From Maribacter aestuarii (lineage in GTDB: Bacteria; Bacteroidota; Bacteroidia; Flavobacteriales; Flavobacteriaceae), in assembly GCF_027474845.2 (NCBI RefSeq), contig NZ_CP107031.2, forward strand, positions 3,611,001 to 3,675,000: a DNA stretch of 64,000 nucleotides, in the 5' to 3' direction. The notes beneath the pieces were generated by a model. That model was not told the origin of the DNA. It ran no database searches and was given only the letters and a program-made list of their open reading frames with translations. Below, piece by piece: positions 9,612 through 19,040 of this stretch (positions are counted from its first letter, which is position 1; every line of letters begins with the position of its first letter). Position numbers and translations under genes: made by a program.

Positions 9612-9641
9612 TCAAGGGTTAAACACCGTTAAACCGCTTGA
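9612..9641. repeat. Imperfect palindrome downstream of corA
   Basis: Bases 9612-9641 form an imperfect inverted repeat: TCAAG at the left pairs with CTTGA at the right, and GGTTAAAC pairs mostly with GTTAAACC. No T-tract follows directly, so it may be an operator or mRNA-end hairpin and not a classical terminator. Confidence 0.35.
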
Positions 9642-9799
9642 CTTTTCCGGTCTCATTGTTTAAAATTTAAAAGTTAGGATGAGGCAATTACACATAACCT
9701 ACATCGGCATTTACCAAATTTGTGAATTTTCTTTTGACATGCCATAACACTCATCCTAACGATTTCAAATAATTTTTAATTATAAAAAACTAAGTATAA

Positions 9800-10327
9800 A
9801 TGAACATCAAAAAAATTACACTATCACTAACGACTATTTGTTTAATTGCAGGAGTTTCCTTAGCGCAGGACAAATCGAGTGAAAGTTTAGAAATTACGAC
9901 CGTAAAGACCTATAAAATAAATATGGGAGATGAAAGGGAGATGAGAACCGTAGAGGTAAACACAAATATAAATTCTGAACTAATGATGAAAGATTCAGAT
10001 AAGGATAATGTAAACCAAGCAAGAGTTTTGGACAGTATGCCCAAGATAACCAAGACCGTGAAAATAGACAACGATAAGGATGATGCGTTTGACGAAAAAA
10101 TAGTCTTTACGTACAATTCTAATACTCCCGAAGATTTCGTATTGGTCTCAAAAGATAAAAATCTGTTGGTGGCCATTGATAAAGGGGAAAACCTTGAAAT
10201 TATTGAGGATATGACCTTGAAATCAAAAAATGAAGCAAATAATAAATCTACCTATATTTTTACCGATGAAAATGGAAAAGAGATTGAATTTTTGGTAGAA
10301 GAACATACTAATATGACCAATCAGTAA
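9800..10327 (+). CDS. Hypothetical secreted acidic protein
   Basis: A 175-residue protein with a signal peptide (about residues 1-22, ending SLAQ/DKSSE). The mature part is highly charged, rich in D, E, K and N, with a VKTYKINMGDEREMRTVEVNT segment and a C-terminal LVEEHT stretch. I do not recognise a domain. It stands alone, 212 nt after corA, with a terminator 30 nt beyond the stop. A periplasmic or secreted structural role is possible but unproven. Confidence 0.6.
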   Translation: MNIKKITLSLTTICLIAGVSLAQDKSSESLEITTVKTYKINMGDEREMRTVEVNTNINSELMMKDSDKDNVNQARVLDSMPKITKTVKIDNDKDDAFDEKIVFTYNSNTPEDFVLVSKDKNLLVAIDKGENLEIIEDMTLKSKNEANNKSTYIFTDENGKEIEFLVEEHTNMTNQ

Positions 10328-10355
10328 AAACCGAGTAAATAGCTAGCCGTAGATT

Positions 10356-10383
10356 AAAAAGACCTTTCTAAGGTCTTTTTTCT
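10356..10383 (+). terminator. Rho-independent terminator
   Basis: The sequence AAAAGACCTT-TCT-AAGGTCTTTT makes a 10-bp stem that runs into a T-tract. It ends the 175-residue secreted protein gene. Confidence 0.85.
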
Positions 10384-10426
10384 TTCTACATCTAATATAT
10401 CTTGATTTTTCGTACATTGAAATCAG

Positions 10427-11305
10427 ATGTTTTCTGATTTAAATTGGACATATATATTGACGCTTGTGGCGGTCATTTATCTTGTAATAAATATTTTAGT
10501 ATATTTTTTGCAGGATTTTTTAATGTTCAAACCTGAGAAACTGGCCAAGGACTTTCAATTCTACTATGAGAATCAGGAAATTGAGGAATACAATATAGAG
10601 ACCAGGGATGGAGCCATCATCAACGGGTTGCGATTTAAGACAAAGAATCCCAAAGGCGTTGTTTTCTACCTTAAGGGAAATTCCAAGAGCATAAAGGGGT
10701 GGGGTAAATTTGCGGTGGACTTTACCAGGCACGGATATGATGTTATAATGGTAGATTACCGTGGTTTTGGAAAGAGTACCGGAAGACGTACCCAAAAAGC
10801 CATAAAAAGGGACCTTCAGGTGGTTTACAACAAGATAAAGCATAATGTGGAAGAAAAGTATATCATTCTCTACGGACGTTCTTTGGGATCCGGCTTTGCC
10901 ACCAAATTGGCTTCCATGAACCATCCGCGTATGCTCATACTGGATGCACCTTACTACAGTCTAAGTAAAGTAGCCAAAAAGTATGTTCCGTTCATGCCCT
11001 TGTCCTTATTGATTAAATTTCCAATGCCTACTTACAAATGGTTGAAATATGTGGAATGCCCCATCCATATCATCCATGGTACGGATGATCGCTTAATTCC
11101 CTATAAAACTAGCGTAAAGCTATCCCGTATTAAACCAAAATTAACGACGCTGCATACTGTCATTGGCGGAGGGCATAAAGATTTGAATACCTTTGAAGCC
11201 TACCACAAAATGTTAGCGGACATTATTACTTCACGACCAAAACCGGTAAATTTAGAGGGCTCCAGTATAGCTGTAAAACACTCCTCAAAAAGATCACATG
11301 CGTAG
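10427..11305 (+). CDS. Membrane-anchored alpha/beta hydrolase (first of a tandem pair)
   Basis: A 292-residue protein with an N-terminal membrane helix (about 8-28) and an alpha/beta-hydrolase domain. The nucleophile elbow is YGRSLGSG (serine ~152), followed by the acid in HGTDDRLIP and the histidine in GGGHKDL. The oxyanion region usually HGN reads LKGNSKSI. It resembles the ABHD13/ABHD17 (BEM46-like) group of serine hydrolases. The next gene starts 8 nt before its stop and encodes a paralogue, so the two are co-translated. The natural substrate is unknown; lipid or thioester substrates are typical. Confidence 0.85.
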   Translation: MFSDLNWTYILTLVAVIYLVINILVYFLQDFLMFKPEKLAKDFQFYYENQEIEEYNIETRDGAIINGLRFKTKNPKGVVFYLKGNSKSIKGWGKFAVDFTRHGYDVIMVDYRGFGKSTGRRTQKAIKRDLQVVYNKIKHNVEEKYIILYGRSLGSGFATKLASMNHPRMLILDAPYYSLSKVAKKYVPFMPLSLLIKFPMPTYKWLKYVECPIHIIHGTDDRLIPYKTSVKLSRIKPKLTTLHTVIGGGHKDLNTFEAYHKMLADIITSRPKPVNLEGSSIAVKHSSKRSHA

Positions 11306-12095
11306 AGTTAAAAAAATCGGGATAGTTCTATTCGTAATCTATGTTTTGCTCTTAGGGGTCACCTATGCTTTCCAAGAAAAATTGATTTTCATTCCGCAGC
11401 AGATGCCGGCCAACCATACTTATGAGTTTTGTCAAGAATTTGAAGAATTTTGGTTAACTGCTGACGATGGGGCCAGATTGAACGCCGTGCATATTAAAAA
11501 CGACTCACAAAAAGGTGTTATTCTATACTTTCATGGTAACTCCGGTAACATCTCCCATTTAACACACGTCGCCAACTTGGTTACCCGTTATGACTACGAT
11601 GCCATTTTTGTGGATTACAGAACCTATGGAAAAAGTATGGGCAAAATGAGCGAGGCGGCCATAAAAAAGGATGCGCAGCTTTTTTACGACTATACTAAAA
11701 ATCTGTACGATGAGCATAAAATTATCATTTACGGCCGCTCTTTTGGAACGGGAGTAGCGTCCGGTTTAGCTGCCAATAACGACCCCTACAAGCTTATTTT
11801 GGAATCCCCGTTTTATAGCGCCGTAGAGCTGGGAAAACATCGTTTCCCCATTTTTCCTATTGATCTATTATCTGAGTACCGCTTCCCCTCCTACAAATAT
11901 GTACAGCAAGTAAAGTGCCCCATTTATGTTATTCATGGGACGGATGACAGCATCATACCCTTTGAACAGGCTGCAGACCTTTACGAGAAAATTCCCGAAG
12001 GCCAAGGCACGTTCTATACCGTAGAAGGCGGAGGACATAACTACTTACAAGATTTTAAGGCTTTTAATAAAGCAATGGACGAGGCTTTCAAATAG
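11298..12095 (+). CDS. Membrane-anchored alpha/beta hydrolase (second of a tandem pair)
   Basis: A 265-residue paralogue of the upstream hydrolase with the same layout: an N-terminal helix (IGIVLFVIYVLLLGVTYAF), the oxyanion motif HGNSGN, the nucleophile elbow YGRSFGTG, the acid in HGTDDSIIP and the histidine in GGGHNYL. It overlaps the first gene by 8 nt, a sign of translational coupling and an ancient tandem duplication. Unlike its partner it keeps the canonical HGN loop. Likely a cell-envelope esterase or thioesterase; substrate unknown. Confidence 0.87.
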   Translation: MRRVKKIGIVLFVIYVLLLGVTYAFQEKLIFIPQQMPANHTYEFCQEFEEFWLTADDGARLNAVHIKNDSQKGVILYFHGNSGNISHLTHVANLVTRYDYDAIFVDYRTYGKSMGKMSEAAIKKDAQLFYDYTKNLYDEHKIIIYGRSFGTGVASGLAANNDPYKLILESPFYSAVELGKHRFPIFPIDLLSEYRFPSYKYVQQVKCPIYVIHGTDDSIIPFEQAADLYEKIPEGQGTFYTVEGGGHNYLQDFKAFNKAMDEAFK

Positions 12096-12100
12096 GGGCG

Positions 12101-12244
12101 AGGTTTTGTTATCGGGATTGTATTTGAAAAGTAGTGTGCTAAGAAGCGCTAAATTTCGGGTTTAGAACTGATCTTTATTTTTTTATTAATCTTTTATTTA
12201 ATCACTTTAGCCGCTAATTTTTTTCTACGTTGTTGGCAAACGTT
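12101..12244. repeat. Left boundary of a cassette-like unit
   Basis: This spacer starts with AGGTTTTGTTATCGG (12101-12115), which recurs exactly at 45900-45914. It ends with GTTGGCAAACGTT (12232-12244), which is inverted at 15685-15697 with one mismatch. The same two-part arrangement is found next to the 46.1-kb gene. The element contains no gene and begins 6 nt after the hydrolase stop codon. Confidence 0.5.
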
Positions 12245-12259
12245 TTACTCATTTAAAAA

Positions 12260-13044
12260 CTACAAATTGATGCCTGCAAAAAATTGGAATTGCGGTTGAG
12301 TTCCCCAATGCAACATCGAATATTGAGGTTCTATAAAACAATTAAATACGGTATTACCAATTTTAATTACTTTGCCTATTCCCAACGCCATCGGCACTGA
12401 ATAGGATTCGTTTTCAAAATTAAAAAAGCAGGCAGGAGCTCCACGGAGGTACGTACCTATACCCAATTGCCAGAAATAAAATGGCTGAATGATGGTATTG
12501 TTTTGTTCTCACGATTATTTTCTCCAGCGATTGATGTTTGCCAAGTCACGAGGCCGCCTAATTGAAATTGAGGCGACTTAACTACAAATGCTACTAGTGC
12601 CAGCCCTGCTTGCCATTTCCCGGATCCCAATTCATCATTTGAAGCTGTAGGAGCTGTTATTATTGGCCCTATGCCAACAGTAGCAGTTGGCTTGGAAATA
12701 AAGTTGTACGTTAATAAGGCATTAATGTCTCCGAGACCATTTTCAGCATTAACACTACCCGTGCCATCTGGAAAAGCCACTGTGTTGAAGGGTGCCGATA
12801 CTCTTAACAAAAGTCTGCCTCCAGAAAATGGTTTTGCAAAACGCAACCATGAAGTATTCAGATAAGCATCATTCGGTGCATCTGTGAGCTTTGGTATATA
12901 GTAATTGTGAATGTTGAAAGCAGTCATATTTGCCAACGGATTATTGGCTTGTGCCCCGCTTGAACGGCTTCTATCTTGTTCTTGAGCTACAAGGGATGTT
13001 AAAGAAGCCCCTAACAGTATCCAAACAAGTAGTAAATACTTCAT
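12260..13044 (-). pseudogene. Outer-membrane / transporter-like protein, frameshifted
   Basis: Two overlapping frames make one protein of about 260 residues. The first part starts at 13044 (signal peptide KYLLLVWILLGASLTSLVAQ) and covers an extracytoplasmic beta-rich region (NPLANMTAFNIHNYYIPKL, GRLLLRVSAPFNT, GPIITAPTAS). The second part continues in another phase with FYFWQLGIGTYLRGAP and ends INL at 12260. A single missing base near 12509-12510 would join them. Beta-barrel-like alternating strands suggest an outer-membrane protein. It ends a unit with DUF2490 and alkylsulfatase genes, all exported. True pseudogene and sequencing error are both possible. Confidence 0.65.
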
Positions 13045-13078
13045 AATTATTTGGAATATTATTACCGTAATATAAAAA

Positions 13079-13747
13079 CTATAAATTAACCCGCAGCGAA
13101 ATTGTATTTCCCTCGGTCCCAAAGCTATCACTATTTAAAAGGAAGACCTCTCTTATATATCCAAGCTTGATTTTTATGTCTTTTAAGTTTCTGGATATAA
13201 AGAGTGAAAATTCCCTTGAGTTTGAGTAGCGTTCCTGAGAAATTGGATCTTTTAGAAAATACCATTCAAATGATGGCAGCAAGCTCCAACTTTTGGAGCT
13301 GTCATTGTGCTTACTGAAGTTATAGGTAAGGGCTATTTTATACCGAGCTCTTAAATAATGCTGGTGTTTAGAAAGAAAAAAATTTCTCCACTCTCCAAGT
13401 ATTCTTTGCTTTAGGCTTAAATTTTTTATCATTGGTGTAATTAATTGAAACCCAACTTTTGGTCTTAATTCATAAAAATTTCCAAGCTCTTGGTCAAATC
13501 GATAATAATTAACAATACCACCAAAAAGCATCCAGTTTGAATTTAGTTTTCTCTGTAAACCAATATCAATCCCAAGTCTGCGCCATTTGCTGTCTTGATA
13601 AGCATGCTTATAATTACCTTCTAAAATAACAGACAATCTGTTTTTAGAAAAAACCGCTTTTTCAAGACCAGCTTCGCTAAAAAATTCCTGCTGTGCAAAG
13701 CCTGTCAAACTGATGAAAAGGCAAAAAATCACTAATGAATTTTTCAT
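13079..13747 (-). CDS. DUF2490 domain-containing outer-membrane protein
   Basis: A protein of 222 residues if translation starts at the ATG at 13747 (MKNSLVIFCLF), which puts a normal signal peptide ending FAQQ at the N-terminus; a longer frame begins at 13777. The mature part shows the DUF2490 pattern of amphipathic strands (WRRLGIDIGLQRKL, YELRPKVGFQL, LKQRILGEWR, HYLRARYKIAL), predicted to form an outer-membrane beta barrel. It lies between the alkylsulfatase gene and the frameshifted outer-membrane gene. Function is unknown. Confidence 0.75.
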   Translation of the reverse strand: MKNSLVIFCLFISLTGFAQQEFFSEAGLEKAVFSKNRLSVILEGNYKHAYQDSKWRRLGIDIGLQRKLNSNWMLFGGIVNYYRFDQELGNFYELRPKVGFQLITPMIKNLSLKQRILGEWRNFFLSKHQHYLRARYKIALTYNFSKHNDSSKSWSLLPSFEWYFLKDPISQERYSNSREFSLFISRNLKDIKIKLGYIREVFLLNSDSFGTEGNTISLRVNL

Positions 13748-13779
13748 AGCGCATGGAATGAAAGCGAAAACATTCAATT

Positions 13780-15671
13780 TTATCTAGACGAAAGATTGAT
13801 ATCCGATTTCTTAAAATCAAAGAAGCTAGCAAAGACTTCTAGCTGGTCAAGATCACCTTTGACAGTTCCTTTTCCATTATTTATGGCATCTTTTACTCGA
13901 CCTTTCCCCAAGACGAAATCATAAACTACGCTGCTTGGAATATCAACCACTATATCCGAATTTTCAGGGATATATTCGTAGAAGGCTGCAATACCATTCC
14001 GCACGTGGAAACCATATTTCTCATTACGGTCTGTAATGTTAAATCCTATTTTAAAATCGGAGTCAATTGCCTTAGAGGCATCAATTTTTACTCTTAGGTT
14101 TTCCAGAATTGTTCCAATTCCGAATTGTTGAATTATGACCGGATTTGCAAAGTCAAAGGCACCAGACTTGTCCAGTGCACCATCAAGTTCCTTTGCTCCG
14201 GACAGCGCAAAATTCCTATAATAGATATTGGCCTGATCGTAACCCCAAGCCTGCATTGCTTTGGCTTTCACTTTTCGTGCGTCAGAATCTTCTGGATTAG
14301 ACCGTGTTAAGTGAGTAGTAATTTCCATCGCCCATCCATAGTCTTCTGCGTCAATGGCTTGATTGGCAATTTTAAGGACATTTTCGCGTCCACCCATCGC
14401 CGAAACATAGAGTTCTGCCTTTCGCTTAAAAGAAGGGGTTGCAAGTTCTGTGGCGTCACCGGAATACCAACCCAAATAACCATTATAAACATTTCTGACA
14501 ACGTGCTCCACACTACCGTAAAACTCCTGTAGCCATGGGTCGTTTTTGAGATTTTCAGGTAACTTCACCAGTTCTACTAATTCTTCCGGAGTTGCTCCCT
14601 GATTCATGTAGTAAATAGACTGGTCGTGGGTGAATTGAATGGCATCTCTATAGTTTTGGATTCGTTCTACGATAAATTCATTTCCAACCCATGATCTCAT
14701 ATGCGAATGGCTGTAACTATCACTCTGCTTGGCGTATTCCAATAGGTTGTCAACTCCTTTATACCACTTTACCAGGTCTCGGTATTTTGTTCCCCTTAAC
14801 GTATAAAGGTTCGGAAACGATTCTCCTTGAACAGTCTCAGAACCGTGTACGTGCTTCAGGTCAGGAAAATAAACATCTATTTCGTCTTCTGCATCACCAT
14901 AAGCTTCAAACAATACTATTTTTACTCCAGCAACTTCTGTTTCTAATGCACCTTTTACAATATCAGTAGGACGGTAAAAAGAAATTTTACCTCCAGCGAA
15001 GGTAGGACCTAAACCTGCATGTACGAGCCCCTTTTCATTCTGGCCTAAATAGGTTGCCCCCCGTAAGCCGTGCGCTCTGTAAGAATTGAACCAACCACAC
15101 TGGCATCATTGGCCAGATACTCCATGAATTGATGATGGGCAAATATCTTAACTTCCCCATTGTTGACTTGCTCTTGAGTAACGCCCACTCCGGCAGAGCC
15201 AAATGAGTGATCAGGATGTCTGTGCGTATAAACCACAGCTTTTACAGGTAGTTGGATACTTGTTTCTTTCCTAAAATCACTTAGAATTCGCCCTGAAGCC
15301 TCGTCACTTTCTCCCGGATCTACCACAATCAATCCATTATCTCCCACTACAATTAAAGTAGATGTTAACTGCCAACCGGCCATTAAAAAGGCTTTATCCT
15401 TTACCGGTTCATAAATGGTTTTGGGCATTTGCTTACCAAAAGAAGTCATTCTATCGTTTATGAATTCACTGTCTTCTGTAATAGCATAGTTCTCAAACCG
15501 GGCACGAATGGGAGCCAGATTCTTCAATATTCCTTCATCGGCATAGGGTTCGATTTCCAATGGAACATTGTGGTCAATTACTTCAGGATCAAGCAAGCTA
15601 CTGTTGAATGACTGTTTTTTTTGACATCCTGAAATTACCAGAATTAAGATTAAGAAAGTGAATTTTTTCAT
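13780..15671 (-). pseudogene. Alkylsulfatase, metallo-beta-lactamase fold, frameshifted
   Basis: A lipoprotein signal (LILILVISGCQ) opens the first frame, which contains the metal motif THRHPDH (HxHxDH) and stops at 15045. The remaining 377 or more residues continue in another phase: LVHAGLGPTFAGG, a second metal segment DVYFPDLKHVHGSE, the helical dimerisation region, and a C-terminal SCP2-like domain (residues ~500-625). This is the full layout of SDS hydrolases of the SdsA/BDS1 type, about 629 residues in total. The break lies at six C residues (15057-15062); one more base gives GGATYLGQNEKG and restores the protein. It would release sulfate from alkyl sulfates at the cell envelope. Confidence 0.85.
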
Positions 15672-15684
15672 TTGATTTTTTTTA

Positions 15685-15697
15685 AATGTTTGCCAAC
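15685..15697. repeat. Right boundary repeat of the alkylsulfatase unit
   Basis: The sequence AATGTTTGCCAAC matches the reverse complement of 12232-12244 at 12 of 13 bases. It lies 14 nt upstream of the alkylsulfatase start codon, so the pair of inverted copies encloses the three-gene cluster. The spacer to 15918 holds no gene that I can see. Confidence 0.45.
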
Positions 15698-15918
15698 GGC
15701 CTTGGTGATGAATTACATCGTTAGTTCAATACGTGTAGCGTTTCGTGTCGTTACGAAAATGTACAGAAGAATTGTTCCTCTGATGTGAGCGAAGCGACGG
15801 TCGAAATATACTATAAACATAGCAAAAAGGCTCGAAATCCTGATTAGGAAATAAACCGTTGTGAATTATAACTCTTGTTTAAGGTACTTGTTAATTTAAA
15901 ACAGTTTTTAAATTAAGT

Positions 15919-15952
15919 AAAAAAGAGAAGTGATTTAACTTCTCCTTTTTTT
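15919..15952. terminator. Bidirectional terminator
   Basis: The arms GAGAAGT and ACTTCTC form a 7-bp stem with A residues on the left and T residues on the right. It therefore works in either direction; on the minus strand it ends the 16-kb gene 16 nt beyond its stop. Confidence 0.75.
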
Positions 15953-15967
15953 GAAAAAAGCATCCTA

Positions 15968-16462
15968 TTAGAATTCAAATAAGACCCCAATATTAAGGTT
16001 TCCCCAAGTGGCCGCATCTGATATATTTTCATAGGAAGCATTAATTTCTATAGCATCTGCTATGTCAATGCCGACTACAGGTCTAAAATAGAATCCTCCA
16101 TCTAAACCATCAGAAATACCTAGTGCATATCCTGCATCAACTCCTCCTGATAAAATTCCAAATAATTTTAATCGTGCTGCTGCTGCTATTGGTAAAAATC
16201 GGGCATCCTCAAAATCTACATTTTGACCTAATACTTCAATCTCATCACCAAAGAAATTCCTGAATCCAGCGTTTAAACCAAATTCAATTGGTGCGTCAAT
16301 ATTAGTGAAGTAATAATATGAGTCTACCCCTAAAACAAAGGAAGTAAGATCTGATGCATCAGCGGCAGGTAACCCCAGAGAAGCCCCGATCTTAAATGTT
16401 TGGGCATTCATACTTGTCAATGACAATGTGGCGAATGAAATAATTAGTAGTAATTTTTTCAT
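15968..16462 (-). CDS. Hypothetical outer-membrane beta-barrel protein
   Basis: A 164-residue protein with a clear signal peptide (KKLLLIISFATLSLTSMNA, mature from QTFKIG). The mature chain alternates hydrophobic and polar residues and ends in phenylalanine (NLNIGVLFEF), the usual C-terminal signal of outer-membrane beta barrels. Glycine-rich turns (GLNAGFRNFFGDE, GVDAGYALGIS) fit an 8-stranded OmpW/OmpX-like barrel. It stands alone, has its own terminator, and is followed upstream by a long spacer with repeats. Confidence 0.7.
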   Translation of the reverse strand: MKKLLLIISFATLSLTSMNAQTFKIGASLGLPAADASDLTSFVLGVDSYYYFTNIDAPIEFGLNAGFRNFFGDEIEVLGQNVDFEDARFLPIAAAARLKLFGILSGGVDAGYALGISDGLDGGFYFRPVVGIDIADAIEINASYENISDAATWGNLNIGVLFEF

Positions 16463-16820
16463 TTCTTCTTATTTAATGTTCACTTAAAAATTACAAAAAA
16501 AATAGAACATAGTTTTAAAGATGAAAAAGTCATTATAAGTTTTTAGAATTTTTATACTTGATTAGTATCTGAAATTTTGAGCTTTTTCAGGGTTGGTCTG
16601 AAATAAGTGAATTAGTACTAAAAGATTTAATTTTTAATCAACCCATTTAAGGAAAGTGATTCTGTCTTGTTTTTGTCCACGTTTTGGATATAAATCGGTT
16701 TCAATCGTCTATATCTGCCGATACTGAGGCAAGTTCAGCACTAGTAACGAATTTCGAAGTTTCCAAAATGCATTGCAAGTCTTTCCCACTAAGGTTTTTG
16801 AAAGTTTTTAGCAAAAAACA
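16463..16820. other. Spacer without a recognisable gene
   Basis: About 360 nt upstream of the beta-barrel gene and before the tandem repeat array. I see no open frame with start, length and composition typical of a gene on either strand. The promoter of the beta-barrel gene probably lies near 16470-16560. Confidence 0.4.
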
Positions 16821-17270
16821 CAGAACCCTCCGTCCAATTATATTGGACACCTCCCTTTAACTAAAGGGAGGAGCTAAACTCCCGCACTTTTTAAGCTCCC
16901 CTCTTAAATTTAATAGGGGAATGAATTCTTAACGAAGTGACGGAAGAAAGGGGAGTTCCGTTATACATATTGCCGTTTTGATTCCAGAACCCTCCGTCCA
17001 ATTGTATTGGACACCTCCCTTTAACTAAAGGGAGGAGCTAAACTCCTGCAATTTTTTTAGCAACATAATAAATTTAAGAGGGGAATGAATTCCGAACGAA
17101 GTGATGGAAGAAAGGGGAGTTCTGTCATAGCTTTTGCTGTTTATTTCAAAAACCTCCGTCCAATTGTATTGGACACCTCCCTTTAACTAAAAGGAGGAGC
17201 TAAGCCCCAACACTTTTATAGCTACTTAATATGTTGAATGGGAAATGAATGTCAAACGATGTGACTTTGT
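16821..17270. repeat. Three tandem copies of a ~163-bp hairpin-rich repeat
   Basis: Copies begin at 16821, 16985 and 17147. Units 1 and 2 are 164 and 162 bp long; unit 3 is truncated and degenerate after about 70 bp. Each starts CCTCCGTCCAAT and contains two strong hairpins: TCCAAT(T/A)(G/A)TATTGGA and CCTCCCTTTAACTAAAGGGAGG (the right arm has one change in unit 3). Units 1 and 2 also end in AAAGGGGAGTT, which can pair with the internal AACTCC. The array ends just beyond the cysM stop codon. There is no coding frame and no spacer structure as in CRISPR. Confidence 0.85.
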
Positions 17271-17277
17271 AGTTGCG

Positions 17278-18162
17278 TTAATCAAACAAATCCGAGGATA
17301 GATAACGGTCACCACGGTCACAAACTATGGAAACGATAACACCGCTTTCCAGTTGTGCAGCCAGTCGAAGCGCTATCGTTGCTGCGCCACCACTGCTCAT
17401 TCCAGAAAATATACCTTCTTCTTTGGCGAGCCTAATGGCCATTTCTTTAGCCTCCGCTTCGCTCACTTCCATGATCTGGTCTACCTTTTTTGCATCGAAT
17501 ATTTTAGGAAGGTACTCCTTAGGCCATTTACGTATACCGGGAATTTTGGCGTCATCGGTAGGCTGTACGCCAACTATCTGTACTTGGCTGTTCTTTTCCT
17601 TCAAATAGGTAGAGGTCCCCATGATGGTTCCCGTAGTTCCCATGGAAGAAACGAAATGGGTTATTTTACCTTCGGTGTCCTTCCAAATTTCAGGACCTGT
17701 AGTCTTGTAGTGGGCTTTCCAATTATCGTCATTAGCAAACTGGTTCACCATAACGTATCCCTCTTTTTCCACTTTGTTTTCAGCATAATCCCTAGCGCCT
17801 TCGATACCAACATCCGCAGAAGTGAGCGTAACCTTGGCGCCATAGGCCCGCATGGTCTGTACCCGCTCTTTGGTGGAGTTTTCCGGCATTACGAGTTCAA
17901 TGTCAAGTCCGTAGATTCCCGCGATCATAGCAAGGGCAATTCCTGTATTGCCACTGGTTGCTTCAATCAATTTGTCTGAAGTTTTTATTTTACCGGTTTC
18001 CAGTCCGTTTTTAATCATATTATAGGCAGCCCTATCCTTTACACTTCCTCCGGGATTATGGCCTTCCATCTTAAAGTAAAGCCTCACATCGGGATTCGTA
18101 TTTAGAACCCTAGATTCCACAAGGGGCGTGTTTCCGATTAAATCTAGAATACTCTTAGGCAT
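17278..18162 (-). CDS. cysM: Cysteine synthase B
   Basis: A 294-residue PLP-dependent enzyme that makes cysteine from O-acetylserine (or O-phosphoserine) and sulfide or thiosulfate. The PLP lysine is in [13 protein letters not shown] (residues ~37-49), the substrate loop in [12 protein letters not shown], and the PLP phosphate loop in [11 protein letters not shown]. Its length and the CysM-type GISSGGA-like GMSSGGAA near the end fit. Its start overlaps the serine acetyltransferase stop by 8 nt, so the two consecutive steps of cysteine synthesis are translationally coupled. Confidence 0.93.
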   Translation of the reverse strand: MPKSILDLIGNTPLVESRVLNTNPDVRLYFKMEGHNPGGSVKDRAAYNMIKNGLETGKIKTSDKLIEATSGNTGIALAMIAGIYGLDIELVMPENSTKERVQTMRAYGAKVTLTSADVGIEGARDYAENKVEKEGYVMVNQFANDDNWKAHYKTTGPEIWKDTEGKITHFVSSMGTTGTIMGTSTYLKEKNSQVQIVGVQPTDDAKIPGIRKWPKEYLPKIFDAKKVDQIMEVSEAEAKEMAIRLAKEEGIFSGMSSGGAATIALRLAAQLESGVIVSIVCDRGDRYLSSDLFD

Positions 18163-18946
18163 CAGTAGTTGTTTTTATCTGAATTTCCGGGGTGTGGTAC
18201 ACCGTAGAATGGGGAGGTATGGAGGAAGTCAGCCAGGCATTACCGCCAATGACACTATTCGCACCAATTACCGTATCGCCACCTAGAATGGTAGCATTGG
18301 CATAAATGGTTACGTTATCCTCTATGGTCGGGTGCCGTTTGGTTTTCTGTAAATGTTTAGCCACGTACAATCCCCCTAGCGTTACGCCTTGGTATATTTT
18401 TACATCGTTCATTATGATTGCTGTTTCTCCAATAACCACCCCGGTCCCATGGTCTATATGAAAAGATTTACCGATTTGTGCCCCTGGGTTTATGTCCACG
18501 CCGGTTTGGCGGTGCGCATATTCCGTCATTAGTCTTGGGACCAAAGGAAATCCTACCTCATAGAGTTCATGTGCCAGCCTATAGATGGCAATGGCATAGA
18601 AACCGGGGTAAGCCATGTAAACTTCTTCAATGGATAGCGAAGCAGGGTCGCAATTCACCGTAGCCTCTGCATCCAAATTTAGGCTTTCCAATATACGGGG
18701 AAGCTTTTGTACATAATTTTCCCATATCTTTTTGCATGCCTTTTCACTGTCCCAACAAGCAAGGTCCACAAGATTATCAAATTGCTTTTCCAAGACTTCT
18801 AAATTATCGGAAACCGGGGTTTCTATATCAAAAAGGGTATAGAAAAGTAAATTGGTAAAGATTTCCGTATCCCTTTTCAACCGAAACCGAAGGTTGGGCT
18901 GCTTCTTGTGTTTATTGATGCGATCAATTATTTGTTGCTGTTTCAT
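18155..18946 (-). CDS. cysE: Serine O-acetyltransferase (EpsC/CysE type)
   Basis: A 263-residue cytoplasmic enzyme. The N-terminal helical part (~1-140) is followed by left-handed hexapeptide repeats: [28 protein letters not shown], with the catalytic His-Asp in HIDHGTG. It acetylates serine with acetyl-CoA to give O-acetylserine, the substrate of the downstream CysM. It is the first gene of the two-gene unit. A TAATTTTG box lies 18 nt upstream of the start codon. Confidence 0.92.
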   Translation of the reverse strand: MKQQQIIDRINKHKKQPNLRFRLKRDTEIFTNLLFYTLFDIETPVSDNLEVLEKQFDNLVDLACWDSEKACKKIWENYVQKLPRILESLNLDAEATVNCDPASLSIEEVYMAYPGFYAIAIYRLAHELYEVGFPLVPRLMTEYAHRQTGVDINPGAQIGKSFHIDHGTGVVIGETAIIMNDVKIYQGVTLGGLYVAKHLQKTKRHPTIEDNVTIYANATILGGDTVIGANSVIGGNAWLTSSIPPHSTVYHTPEIQIKTTTDA

Positions 18947-18964
18947 GGCTGTTGCTTACGTTCC

Positions 18965-18972
18965 CAAAATTA
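18965..18972 (-). promoter_or_regulatory. Putative -7 promoter box of cysE-cysM
   Basis: On the minus strand TAATTTTG matches the Bacteroidota -7 consensus TAnnTTTG and lies 18 nt upstream of the cysE ATG. A TTG lies roughly 26 nt further upstream, slightly beyond the preferred spacing. Confidence 0.4.
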
Positions 18973-19040
18973 ACCAATAAAACGTATTGCCTTTTAGGCA
19001 AATGGTTAACTTTAGCTTAAAATCACAAGAGCTAGGTCGT

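Noticed and set aside
16821..17270. CRISPR array
   Set aside because: The repeats are ~163 bp long, tandem without unique spacers, and contain their own hairpins. No cas genes are near.
17353..17979. A 208-codon open frame on the plus strand
   Set aside because: It lies opposite cysM, has no start context, and its translation has no domain-like pattern. It is a shadow of cysM.
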